A stretch of DNA of 44,417 nt. Source: Membranihabitans maritimus. Its GTDB lineage: Bacteria > Bacteroidota > Bacteroidia > Chitinophagales > Saprospiraceae. Shown here in pieces: positions 1-8,680 of the stretch; position 1 is the stretch's first letter, and each line of letters opens with the position of its first letter. Made by a program: the position numbers and the translations under genes. The notes beneath the pieces were generated by a model. It did no database searches, was not told the origin of the DNA, and worked only from the letters and a program-made list of their open reading frames with translations. The stretch covers positions 1 to 44,417 of the forward strand of contig NZ_JAJSLW010000031.1 of the NCBI RefSeq assembly GCF_021729145.1, read 5' to 3'.

Positions 1-90
1 CCACAGGAATTACCGGTTACGGGTGTATTATATTATCAATTGGATACGGATAAATATACGGCTACCAAACGAATGGTGAAGGTGGAGTAA
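1..90 (+). CDS. C-terminal end of a T9SS-exported protein (partial)
   Basis: Frame 1 is open from the left edge to a TAA at 88-90 and encodes 29 residues ending in KRMVKVE. The pattern (LPVTGVLYYQL, a short polar turn, then TATKRMVKVE) is the end of a type A T9SS C-terminal sorting domain, which usually reads G-x-Y-x-x-x-L followed by x-K-M-V-x. The upstream body of the protein lies outside the window, so its function cannot be stated. It is convergent with the efflux genes on the other strand. Confidence 0.7.
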   Translation, partial: PQELPVTGVLYYQLDTDKYTATKRMVKVE

Positions 91-202
91 CCCGGATTAT
101 GTGTGTTGAATTAGTATATAACATTGACTCGCAAATTCCCCAAGTGGAGAATTGAATATTTGCTATTCTTGGTGCAATATATTAAAAAAAACTCTTTTGT
201 TT

Positions 203-233
203 TAGCCGGTTCCTGAAATGTAAGAACCGGCTA
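203..233. terminator. Probable bidirectional intrinsic terminator
   Basis: A perfect 10-bp inverted repeat, TAGCCGGTTC at 203-212 and GAACCGGCTA at 224-233, is separated by an 11-nt loop. It lies between the convergent ends of the T9SS protein (stop at 90) and the efflux adaptor (stop at 255). Read on the minus strand it is followed by an A-rich segment and then a run of eight Ts. The plus-strand tail is poorer. Confidence 0.65.
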
Positions 234-254
234 ATTCAGAAAAAATTCTAAATG

Positions 255-1364
255 TTATTCCAGATAATAAGCACCTTTAGTAATATACTGTTGAAAGGGT
301 AGAGGAGAGAACACTACCATATCTCCTATTTTCTCCACTGATTTCAGGGGTTTTTTTACAAGATTTTTATTTTCTACGGCATACACAAAATAAGATTGTC
401 CCTCCTTAATTACTGCTCCTTCAGGGAGTCCTGTCACTTCCATACTTTCTGTTTGTATATTAGCATTAACAAATAAACCGGGAATTAATTTTGTATGCCG
501 GTCTTTTTCCAAATGGGCATGAACAGAAAGTGTCTCAATTCCAGGCTTGAGCGTAGGATTTATTTTTATGACTTTGGCTTGATACCTGGTCGTATCGCCG
601 GGAATGGTAAATGTTACTTTTTGTCCTATGCTAACAAATGGAGTATTTTTCGACAAGATCTGAAGCTCCAAATGAAGGTCTTTTGTATTAGCGATTCTAA
701 AGGTAGGATCTTCAGGCGTGACAAGTTGCCCCGGATTTATGTATACTTCATCAATGATTCCTGAATGGGGTGCCGTTATGGCTATTTCTGGTTGATATAT
801 TTTTGTTTTTTCTAAAGTATTAACATCAACCCCCCAAATTTCCAATTCATTCTTTAACCCTTCGTATCTTATTTGTAGCAAATTTTTCTTAGCCTCTGTT
901 CTTTCATAAACTAATTCGGATGTGGCATTAGAATTTCGGAGGTTTTCTTTCCTTTGAAAATCTTTAAATGCCAGGTCCAATTCTGATAGAGTTTCCAGGA
1001 AGATGCGTTGTTTTTCTATAATTCCAGGATGATTAATAGACACTAGTAATTTACCTTTTTTGACAAAATCTCCTGGTAAGTGGTGGAAGTCACTTATATA
1101 TCCTGAAGTTTTGGCATGGACTAAAATAGTCCCGCTTGGTGGAAGAGACAATCTTCCGGTAGCAGGAATTTCTCTCGATATAGTTTTGGTTTGTAACGGG
1201 CCAATTTCTATGAGGTCATTTGAGGATACTTTTTCCAGGGATAATGTGCTTTGGGATTGTGTGGATGATTCTGAATTATTTAATGGCTCGGAATTCGGAG
1301 CTTGACTACATGCACTTAATAGAAATGCAAAAATGGGGATAAATATATTTGTAAGTGATTTCAT
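255..1364 (-). CDS. Efflux RND periplasmic adaptor lipoprotein (CzcB/CusB type)
   Basis: This 369-residue protein is a membrane-fusion (HlyD/CusB-like) adaptor that should bridge the inner-membrane RND pump and the outer-membrane channel in the periplasm. The N-terminus is a lipoprotein signal with lipobox LSAC (Cys19) followed by a Ser/Asn-rich linker. The first half-motif of the lipoyl-like domain is at about residues 82-110 (ILVHAKTSGYISDF then LPGDFVKKGKLLVSI), a helical hairpin follows at about 115-185, and the second half-motif is at about 196-225 (ITAPHSGIIDEVYINPGQLV). Beta-barrel and membrane-proximal parts complete it. Its ATG lies 7 bp after the stop of the RND gene, so the two are an operon. 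No His/Met-rich metal-binding N-terminal segment is visible. The class is secure; the metal is inferred only from the neighbour. Confidence 0.88.
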   Translation of the reverse strand: MKSLTNIFIPIFAFLLSACSQAPNSEPLNNSESSTQSQSTLSLEKVSSNDLIEIGPLQTKTISREIPATGRLSLPPSGTILVHAKTSGYISDFHHLPGDFVKKGKLLVSINHPGIIEKQRIFLETLSELDLAFKDFQRKENLRNSNATSELVYERTEAKKNLLQIRYEGLKNELEIWGVDVNTLEKTKIYQPEIAITAPHSGIIDEVYINPGQLVTPEDPTFRIANTKDLHLELQILSKNTPFVSIGQKVTFTIPGDTTRYQAKVIKINPTLKPGIETLSVHAHLEKDRHTKLIPGLFVNANIQTESMEVTGLPEGAVIKEGQSYFVYAVENKNLVKKPLKSVEKIGDMVVFSPLPFQQYITKGAYYLE

Positions 1365-1371
1365 TTTATTA

Positions 1372-4300
1372 TTAGTTTAAGATGGACAGATAGTTTAATA
1401 GGATGACTTTTTCATTATAAACTTGGGTATGATCCAGATATTCATTTTGATTTTGAAATATCCTTCTTTGAATTTGGCTAAATTCCAGAAAGTTTATTTC
1501 CCCGTTTGTATATTTTTGTTTTACCTTTTCCAGCAATCGATCTTGACTTGAAGACATATTTTGTGCGTACCTTTCTATTATGTTTTCGAGCTGGTGGATG
1601 GAGGATTTCAACTGACTGGTTTTTAGATTGAGTTCATTTATTTTTGCTTGGTTTTCATTTTGAATTTGATTTTGTTGGACTTTCAATTGTTGTACATTGG
1701 TATTTTCAATTCTCTTATCTATAGGTATTTGTACTGTTAATTGAAAACCGTGATAATTATGATCAGCTTCGAGGGATTGTGTGAAATACCCTAATTGGAA
1801 TGAGGGCATCTTAGCCTGTATTTTATTTTCCAGAATCATGGCTCCAATCGCACTATGCTGGTTTTGATACCAGGAGTTTATTTTGATTGTATCAATTAAG
1901 GGTGAAATTTCTCCCTTTACATCTAGCAATTCAAGTTTTCTGGGGTTCATTGAAATAGAATCCGGGATAAAAAGCAAATTCCTGATGTTATTTTCCGCCT
2001 CCTTATCGTAGTATGCGAATAATTCCTGGTTGTTTTCCGCACTAGTGATTTCTTGAAGAAAAAGTTCATACTCTACACCATCGATTTCACCATTTTCAAG
2101 CCTAATCTGGATTACCGGTTTTATTTGGGTTAAAATCGATAGAATAGAATCCTGAAGTTTTGCTTTGCTATTCCAGTAGTACCAGTCGTTAAAAAGTAGC
2201 TTTAGATCTTTTGTTAAATTTATGGCTGTCAGTTTGCTTTCGTCTTTTAGGGCAGCAGAATTGAACTCAATTACCTCTTGCCGTGCATTTTTGAGATTTT
2301 TTTGAAAAATTGGAGAAATATCTTGTTCTATAGTCAGGAAATGGTCATACCCCGGGTAATTTATTTGTCCTCCCTGATATTGAAAGGAAAGTGGCGACCA
2401 ATTTCCTATTTTATGGGTACCCAATTCTTCTTTCTGCCATTCAAGTTGGGAATTTTTTATGGTCGGATTGTTTTTTAATAAATATGGAAGCGCCTCCTCG
2501 TAAGAGGAAATATTTTGTGCATTGAGACTACTAACACCAAGTACTAAAGGAATAAAGATGCTTGCTGATACAACTGAATTGCGCTTTTTTACTAAAAAAT
2601 AAATAGCTGGTAGAACCATTAAAGTCAATAGTGTAGATGTAGCTAATCCCCCTATAACTACTGTGGCCAGTGGTCTTTGAACCTCTGCACCATTTCCGGT
2701 GGATATTGCCATGGGAAGAAATCCCAACGCAGCTACCAGAGCAGTCATTAATACAGGGCGAAAGCGGGATAAGCAGGCTGTCTTGATCATGTCAAATAGA
2801 TTAAGGTTTTCTTCATTTTTCAATTGGTTTATAGCGCTTAGTAGTACAATTCCATTAAGTACAGAAACTCCAAATAATGCAATAAAACCTACGCCGGACG
2901 AAATACTAAAAGGCATACCCCTGATAGCCAGAGCGAATATTCCCCCAATGGCAGATAGAGGTACTGCCATAAAAATAATTAGCGTTTCCATGATAGAACC
3001 AAATGCAAAATATAGAAGCAATAAAATCAGACCCAAAGCAATCGGCAGGGCTACCATTAATCGCTTTCGAGCGTTTTGCAGGTTTTCAAATTGACCACCG
3101 TATTGAATTTCATAGCTTGGGGGGAGATTAAGTTTGGATTTTAAATGATTCTGAATATCTGCTACTAAACTTCCGACGTCTCTATCCCTTACGTTCACAC
3201 CGATATTAATAAATCTTCGGGCTTTTTCCCGAGAAATCATCATGGGGCCTTCAATCGTTTTTACAGTAGCTACTTCACTTAATGAAATAGGGAGTCCAAG
3301 GTTGGACTTAACGGTTAGTTGTGTAAGATCCAGTTTCTGCCTTTTTTCCGGAGTTAGTCTTACCATAAGGTCAAACTTCCTTTCTTCTTCAAATACATTT
3401 CCCACCTTTTCTCCGGCATATGCTGTTCGGATTATTTGGTTGACATCCTTAATGTTGATTCCAAATTGTGCTAATTTATTTCGATCGTATTGAATTGACA
3501 ATTGTTGGAGACCTTCTGTTTGATCAACTTTAACATCCCCGGCTCCGTTTATATTCTTAATAATTTGAGCAGCTTCGTCGGCTTTCTCCTTAAGAGTGCC
3601 AATATTTTCACCATAGATTTTTACAGATATATCCGCTTTGGAACCAGTCATTAATTCATTAAATCTAAGCTGGATTGGTTGTGTGAATTCATAAGAAGCC
3701 CAGGTGATGGGTGAGAGTTTTTCTTTCATTTTTGCCATAAGATCCTCCCTGTTTGAAGCAGAAGTCCATTCTTCTTTATCCTTCATAATAATCATAATAT
3801 CCGCATCTTCGATGGCCATAGGGTCAGTAGGTACCTCTGCGGTTCCGATTTTGGATACGACATGTTGTACTTCTGGAAAATTCTGAAGGATAATTTTTTC
3901 CGCTATGGTTGATGTCCGGATACTTTCCTGTAACGAACTCCCTGGCTTTATAGACTGCTGGACTGCAATGTCCCCTTCTTCGAGGGTAGGAACAAATTCA
4001 GTACCCAATCTACCGAATTGGATCATGGCAAGAACTAACAGGGAAATACTTATAATTATAATTGACAAGGGATATTTCAACGAAAAGGTGAGAAATGGTT
4101 TGTAAAGAGTTTTGAGAAAATTGACAATCTTGTCAGAGAAGGTTACTTTATCTTTTACTTTTTTGCTCAGGAAAATAGAAGCCATTACGGGTACATAAGT
4201 TATCGACAATAACATAGATCCCAGGATAGCGAATCCCACGGTCTTGGCCATTGGTTGAAAAGTTTTACCTTCTACCCCTTCCAGTGTGAGAATGGGTATA

Positions 4301-5676
4301 AATACTACTAAAATAATAAGAACTCCAAAAGCAGCAGAACGGTAGATTTTTGAGGTGGATTCTGCTACAATTGAGTCCATTTCTTTTTGCTTGAGTCGTT
4401 TGCCCAAATATCCAAGAGTAAGTGTGTGTAGCAAACTTTCTACGATGATAACGGCACCATCAATCACAATCCCAAAATCAATGGCGCCCAGAGACATTAG
4501 ATTTGCAGATATTCCAAAATAATTCATCATTGTGAGAGCAAACAACATCGAAAGGGGAATAACGGAAGCTACAATCAATCCTGCCCGTAAATTTCCTAGT
4601 AATAATAGGAGTACGAAAATGACGATTAATCCTCCTTCAATTAAATTCGTTTTTACTGTATCAATAGTTTTACTTATTAACCGGGACCTGTCCAGGTATG
4701 GATAGATACTTACACCCTCAGGTAGATTTTGACTAATAGAGTTTATCCTTTCCTGAACATTGGTGAGTACTTCCGAGGAATTAGCTCCTTTTAACATTAA
4801 TGTGATTCCACCTACTACCTCTCCCTGGCCATCCATAGTGAGTGCACCATACCTTTTAGAGTTTCCGATCCTTACTTCCCCTACATCCGAAATTCTAACA
4901 GGAGCCCCGGAATTATCCTTTATAAAAATTTTGCTTATTTCTTCCAGTGTTGATACTCTTCCTTCAGAACGAATATAAAAGGAATGCGGTCCGTTTTCGA
5001 TATAACTGCCGCCACTATTTTCATTGTTTTTTTCGACAGCACTTATCACTTCACTAATGGTAAGGTCATAACTACGTAATAGCTCAGGTTGTAATGAGAC
5101 TTCATATTGTTTTAGAAAGCCTCCGAAACTACTTACTTCAATTATACCTGGTGTCCCATTGAGTTGGCGCTTAATCACCCAATCCTGCATCGTTCTCAAA
5201 GCCATGGCATCGTACAAATGGGCTTTTGATTTGTCAACGGTTAATACATATTGATATATTTCTCCAAGACCGGTGGTAATGGGCATCAATTCAGGATTGG
5301 TCAAGCCCTGGGGCAATTCTTCTGATGCTATATTAAGCTGTTCCCGAACAAATTGTCTGGCCTTCATTATTGGGATATCTTCTTCAAAGACAGCAGTGAT
5401 AACAGACAATCCATACCGGGAAATTGACCTGACTTCAATAACGCCCGGAATATTGGTCAAAGATGCTTCTAACGGATAGGTAATAAGTTGCTCCATTTCT
5501 TGTGGAGCAAGGGTGGGTGAAGTACTGACGATTTGGACCTGATTATTGGTTATATCTGGTACTGCATCTAAAGGAATTTTTGAAGCAGAAAAAATTCCAG
5601 CTCCCACTAAGCCGCCTACTAAAAGTAGTACGATCAATTTATTATTGAGGGAAAATTGTATTATTTTATTAAACAC
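1372..5676 (-). CDS. CzcA-type heavy-metal RND efflux pump fused to a TolC/CzcC-like outer-membrane channel
   Basis: The 1434-residue product carries two normally separate proteins. Residues 1-1035 are a full-length CzcA/CusA-family RND permease, with the start FNKIIQFSLNNKLIVLLLV, porter loops, and TM4 motif IDFGIVIDGAVIIVE near residue 395. The DFG...DG form fits divalent-cation (Co/Zn/Cd/Ni) members better than Cu/Ag CusA; this is an inference from the family. A second hydrophobic stretch at about 1035-1053 (ASIFIPLVLGVSSLNAQ) looks like an internal signal peptide. Residues about 1054-1434 are helical and Gln/Asn-rich like TolC/CzcC. The start codon is GTG, chosen because the N-terminus matches the family. 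It is the first gene of a two-gene operon with the adaptor. Such fusions are known in Bacteroidota; whether the chain is cleaved is not shown by sequence. Confidence 0.9.
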   Translation of the reverse strand: MFNKIIQFSLNNKLIVLLLVGGLVGAGIFSASKIPLDAVPDITNNQVQIVSTSPTLAPQEMEQLITYPLEASLTNIPGVIEVRSISRYGLSVITAVFEEDIPIMKARQFVREQLNIASEELPQGLTNPELMPITTGLGEIYQYVLTVDKSKAHLYDAMALRTMQDWVIKRQLNGTPGIIEVSSFGGFLKQYEVSLQPELLRSYDLTISEVISAVEKNNENSGGSYIENGPHSFYIRSEGRVSTLEEISKIFIKDNSGAPVRISDVGEVRIGNSKRYGALTMDGQGEVVGGITLMLKGANSSEVLTNVQERINSISQNLPEGVSIYPYLDRSRLISKTIDTVKTNLIEGGLIVIFVLLLLLGNLRAGLIVASVIPLSMLFALTMMNYFGISANLMSLGAIDFGIVIDGAVIIVESLLHTLTLGYLGKRLKQKEMDSIVAESTSKIYRSAAFGVLIILVVFIPILTLEGVEGKTFQPMAKTVGFAILGSMLLSITYVPVMASIFLSKKVKDKVTFSDKIVNFLKTLYKPFLTFSLKYPLSIIIISISLLVLAMIQFGRLGTEFVPTLEEGDIAVQQSIKPGSSLQESIRTSTIAEKIILQNFPEVQHVVSKIGTAEVPTDPMAIEDADIMIIMKDKEEWTSASNREDLMAKMKEKLSPITWASYEFTQPIQLRFNELMTGSKADISVKIYGENIGTLKEKADEAAQIIKNINGAGDVKVDQTEGLQQLSIQYDRNKLAQFGINIKDVNQIIRTAYAGEKVGNVFEEERKFDLMVRLTPEKRQKLDLTQLTVKSNLGLPISLSEVATVKTIEGPMMISREKARRFINIGVNVRDRDVGSLVADIQNHLKSKLNLPPSYEIQYGGQFENLQNARKRLMVALPIALGLILLLLYFAFGSIMETLIIFMAVPLSAIGGIFALAIRGMPFSISSGVGFIALFGVSVLNGIVLLSAINQLKNEENLNLFDMIKTACLSRFRPVLMTALVAALGFLPMAISTGNGAEVQRPLATVVIGGLATSTLLTLMVLPAIYFLVKKRNSVVSASIFIPLVLGVSSLNAQNISSYEEALPYLLKNNPTIKNSQLEWQKEELGTHKIGNWSPLSFQYQGGQINYPGYDHFLTIEQDISPIFQKNLKNARQEVIEFNSAALKDESKLTAINLTKDLKLLFNDWYYWNSKAKLQDSILSILTQIKPVIQIRLENGEIDGVEYELFLQEITSAENNQELFAYYDKEAENNIRNLLFIPDSISMNPRKLELLDVKGEISPLIDTIKINSWYQNQHSAIGAMILENKIQAKMPSFQLGYFTQSLEADHNYHGFQLTVQIPIDKRIENTNVQQLKVQQNQIQNENQAKINELNLKTSQLKSSIHQLENIIERYAQNMSSSQDRLLEKVKQKYTNGEINFLEFSQIQRRIFQNQNEYLDHTQVYNEKVILLNYLSILN

Positions 5677-5905
5677 GACCTAAATTATTATTCTTGTATA
5701 AATGAGATTTACATTAAGTGTTATGTGTGGTCCCTGATTGCCCATTGGTATTCTTGTTTAGTCCTGGGAACAAACTTCTCTAAACAGTAAGAAAACTTGT
5801 TGTTGCCAGTTCAACAATAAAGCTCAAAGTGCCTTCCTTCTGCTATTTCTCTCAAGCGAAGGATGACTAATATTGAAAAAAGACTCAAATTACCGTTGGA
5901 GGAAC

Positions 5906-6313
5906 TTATCCAAAATTACTGGGAGGAGGCCTGTTCGAAATAGCCAAAGAATGATAGAAATGCCGGAAAATATCAGGAAAGTGATACAAATCACTCCGTG
6001 AAATTTCTTTGGTACTGTCCGGACGAATGATAGATACATAATTAAAGTCAAACATGAAGTCCACAGGAATGATGAAATCCAAATTCGGACTCAAGTTAAT
6101 ATTTTCGATTTCGGAATAACATTCCAGATGTCCATTCTCCAGGTTATTGTGAAAACTTAGCAAAATCCAATCCAATACATTATTTGCTTCATAATGTGCT
6201 TTCAGATGTTGTTCTTCTGATATTTCATCGTGGTGTAGGTGAGGTGTTATATTGTGAACCAATATAATAAGACCAACAATTAAAAATGATATATCTCTAA
6301 GTCTTTTGACCAT
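5906..6313 (-). CDS. Small membrane-anchored His-rich protein upstream of the metal efflux operon
   Basis: This is a 135-residue protein if started at the ATG at 6313; a GTG at 6337 would add eight residues. The ATG was preferred because it gives a clean N-terminus, VKRLRDISFLIVGLIILVHN, with one hydrophobic segment at about residues 8-22. Directly after it comes a His/acidic cluster, HNITPHLHHDE, with more His at HLKAH and HNNLENGHLE, which could bind metal. The gene lies 230 bp upstream of the RND pump on the same strand. I do not recognise a named family. A role as a periplasmic metal-binding accessory is inferred from the His residues and position only. Confidence 0.6.
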   Translation of the reverse strand: MVKRLRDISFLIVGLIILVHNITPHLHHDEISEEQHLKAHYEANNVLDWILLSFHNNLENGHLECYSEIENINLSPNLDFIIPVDFMFDFNYVSIIRPDSTKEISRSDLYHFPDIFRHFYHSLAISNRPPPSNFG

Positions 6314-6506
6314 GACTAAAAAATGGTATAAAAACACTAATAATCTAATTTAATTATTGTTTTTTAATTTCCGGTTATTTTACTCTGGTCAAGGAAAATT
6401 TATAGGAAGTATAAATAAGATATTACGTTGAAACCTATAGTGAAAAAGGATGGGTCATGATCGTTTTTGATGGTAACGCTGTGATTATTCCATTTATATG
6501 TTTCCA

Positions 6507-7262
6507 TTAGGGTATACAAATAAGCGATTGGGATACGCTGGATTCTCCTTGTTCTACAAATATAAAATAATTCCCGGCCGGAAGTTTAGCGGTATTTATT
6601 TCAATTTGTTCCAGGCCATGAACAGGTACGTTTTTGTCAATCAACACCTGTCCCAATACATTTACAAGTTTATACCTGACATTTTCCCTGATATCTGTTT
6701 GAATGGTCAGGATAAATTTATTTTTGAAAGGATTTGGATAGGCCTGTACGCTTAATTCGGAAACTTTTTCGTGAGTAATATGAGTCATTACCTCTGCTTC
6801 ATGAAGGTCAAATTTTATTTCACTAAAACCAGTACAATTTCCACCGTAGTTTTCTGGAAATGTTAATAAAACGTACCGTGCCTGAGCGCCTTCCCAATCG
6901 GTTACTTCCTTTCCTTCGTAGATGCTTGATCCTGGTCCTTTGTCCACTTCAAAAGTACCCAAATTTTGCCATTCGGAATTTTCTTCATCCAGGAGATAGT
7001 CTACTACCATTGATTTAATCCCGGAATTTTCTTCCCCCGGAATATTGAGATTCCATATATGCATTATCCCGAGTGGGTAAACTTTGCCCAGATCATATAA
7101 TATCCAATGTGACAAGCCCCTGTTGGGATTTGGGCTTTTACGTGTTTCACAACTTATCCATGCGTCAGACCATGATGTATTGTGTCTATCGGGATAACAT
7201 TGAGACAAAAGGTGGATGGGAGAAAGAAATAATACAATTATTATACAGTGGTATACTTTCAT
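6507..7262 (-). CDS. Secreted discoidin-like protein with T9SS sorting domain
   Basis: The 251-residue protein has a signal peptide (about residues 1-20, ending LLSQ). A galactose-binding/F5-8 type C-like region follows at about 25-150: SHWILYDLGKVYPLGIMHIWN, a turn, then ARYVLLTFPENYGG. A type A T9SS sorting domain is at about 170-251 (VQAYPNPFKNKFILTI ... LPAGNYFIFV). Its ATG overlaps the TGA of the DUF1501 gene as ATGA, so the two should be translationally coupled. It is the last gene of a three-gene unit with DUF1501 and DUF1800. It should be exported and attached at the cell surface or released. Ligand binding is suggested by the fold only. Confidence 0.75.
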   Translation of the reverse strand: MKVYHCIIIVLFLSPIHLLSQCYPDRHNTSWSDAWISCETRKSPNPNRGLSHWILYDLGKVYPLGIMHIWNLNIPGEENSGIKSMVVDYLLDEENSEWQNLGTFEVDKGPGSSIYEGKEVTDWEGAQARYVLLTFPENYGGNCTGFSEIKFDLHEAEVMTHITHEKVSELSVQAYPNPFKNKFILTIQTDIRENVRYKLVNVLGQVLIDKNVPVHGLEQIEINTAKLPAGNYFIFVEQGESSVSQSLICIP

Positions 7263-8674
7263 AATGTTTCATTTAAAAAGCCAAGGGGGGAATTACCAGA
7301 TTGTGGATTATAGAAATTTTTCAGGTTCGGAAAAATAGTCATTGCATCCGATTTGGAAACTCCGTACCATAGTGCTAACTCTGTAAAGTATTCATCTGCG
7401 GATGTCGTGGGCACCAAAACCCCATTCCCCAGGTCAAGGGAACTCTTCAGTGCTAAGGTCGGATACAAACCATATATTTTACCTCCTTTTACAGCTCCTC
7501 CGGATACGATGGTATTACCACCCCATGCATGATCTGTTCCATTGCCATTAGAGGTTAGTGTACGTCCAAAATCTGAAATGGAAAAAGTGGTCACTGATTG
7601 GTTTTGATTTATTTCTTTCATTGCTTCCCGGAAATCAAATAGGGCCCGACTTAGAATTGGAAGCATGGAGTCTTGGGCCTCCAGTATTTCATCGTGATGA
7701 TCCCAGCCTCCAAAGTTTAAGAAAAAGATTTGCCTGTTGAATCCGAGATTAGCTTGTACTGAAATTACTCTTGCAATCATTTTCAGACTTTGGGAAAGAT
7801 CTGACTGGCCAAACTGAGTATTGAATTCATGGGCGTTTTCTAAGGCACTTTGAAATTCCTGACTGGCCGAATGCGCATTACTGATAGTATTGATATAAGA
7901 TTTTTTAAATATATCCTGATATTGATGTTCCATTAAATTGGTTAGCGCTGCCGTTCGGATTTGTTCTAATTGCCATGTATCGTTAAATCCATGAATACCG
8001 GCAGCGCCTTCGCGCCCGATAGAAAACTCAAAAATTCCATTTCCTTGTTGGAATACATTGGTTCCCGAAAGGGATATGTTCATAGAAATGTTTTGATTTT
8101 GGTTCATCGATTGTATAATTTCAGTAATTCGAGCGCCCCAACCAATGGAAGATCGTTCGTGAGGTAGACCGGTCTGCCATTGTTGTATTTGGTCGGCGTG
8201 CGAAAATAAACCCAGTGGAAGTCGGTGTGAATTACTGTAAAATTGTTCTTTGGATGTTGGTTCTACAAGGGTCCCAACATTGGCTACAAATGCCAGGTCT
8301 TGTTCTCTGTACAAAGTCTGTAATTCTGACATCCCAGGATGTATTCCATAGTTTGCAATGGATGATATTGGGGAAGTTAAAGGTAAAATTTCAGACTTGG
8401 GAATGGCAAGGTTGGAACGCGTTTTGGCATATTCCGAATAAATATCATTTTGGTAGGGGATAAGCATATTATAAGAGTCATTGCCTCCTGCTAAAAGTAT
8501 ACAAACTAATGCTTTATAATCATTGGATTGTTGAGTTTGTGAATCGGCTATAGCAGCTGCATTGAGTGCCTTCAGGTTAATTAATGAAGAGTATAGGGTA
8601 CTGTATCCCAAGGCGGCACAACCAATATTTGATAGGAATTTTCGACGCGAGTGAGAATGTAATTTGCTTTCCAT
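7259..8674 (-). CDS. DUF1501 family protein with twin-arginine signal
   Basis: The 471-residue protein belongs to the DUF1501 (alkaline-phosphatase-superfamily-like) family. The N-terminus has a Tat-type motif, SRRKFLSNIGCAALG, at about residues 9-23. Family landmarks are LAGGNDSYNMLIPY near residue 60, NFGGWDHHDEI near 320, and FSISDFGRTLTSNGNGTDHAWGG near 370, followed by GGKIYGLYP. Length is normal. It starts 6 bp after the DUF1800 stop and overlaps the following gene by 4 bp. DUF1800 and DUF1501 genes are very often adjacent in Bacteroidota and Planctomycetota. The biochemical role is not established; export and surface association are inferred. Confidence 0.9.
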   Translation of the reverse strand: MESKLHSHSRRKFLSNIGCAALGYSTLYSSLINLKALNAAAIADSQTQQSNDYKALVCILLAGGNDSYNMLIPYQNDIYSEYAKTRSNLAIPKSEILPLTSPISSIANYGIHPGMSELQTLYREQDLAFVANVGTLVEPTSKEQFYSNSHRLPLGLFSHADQIQQWQTGLPHERSSIGWGARITEIIQSMNQNQNISMNISLSGTNVFQQGNGIFEFSIGREGAAGIHGFNDTWQLEQIRTAALTNLMEHQYQDIFKKSYINTISNAHSASQEFQSALENAHEFNTQFGQSDLSQSLKMIARVISVQANLGFNRQIFFLNFGGWDHHDEILEAQDSMLPILSRALFDFREAMKEINQNQSVTTFSISDFGRTLTSNGNGTDHAWGGNTIVSGGAVKGGKIYGLYPTLALKSSLDLGNGVLVPTTSADEYFTELALWYGVSKSDAMTIFPNLKNFYNPQSGNSPLGFLNETL

Positions 8675-8680
8675 TTCGGG

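Noticed and set aside
2699-3094. Plus-strand 131-codon frame opposite the RND pump
   Set aside because: It is antisense to conserved RND membrane segments and has no recognisable domain; it arises from codon bias on the other strand.
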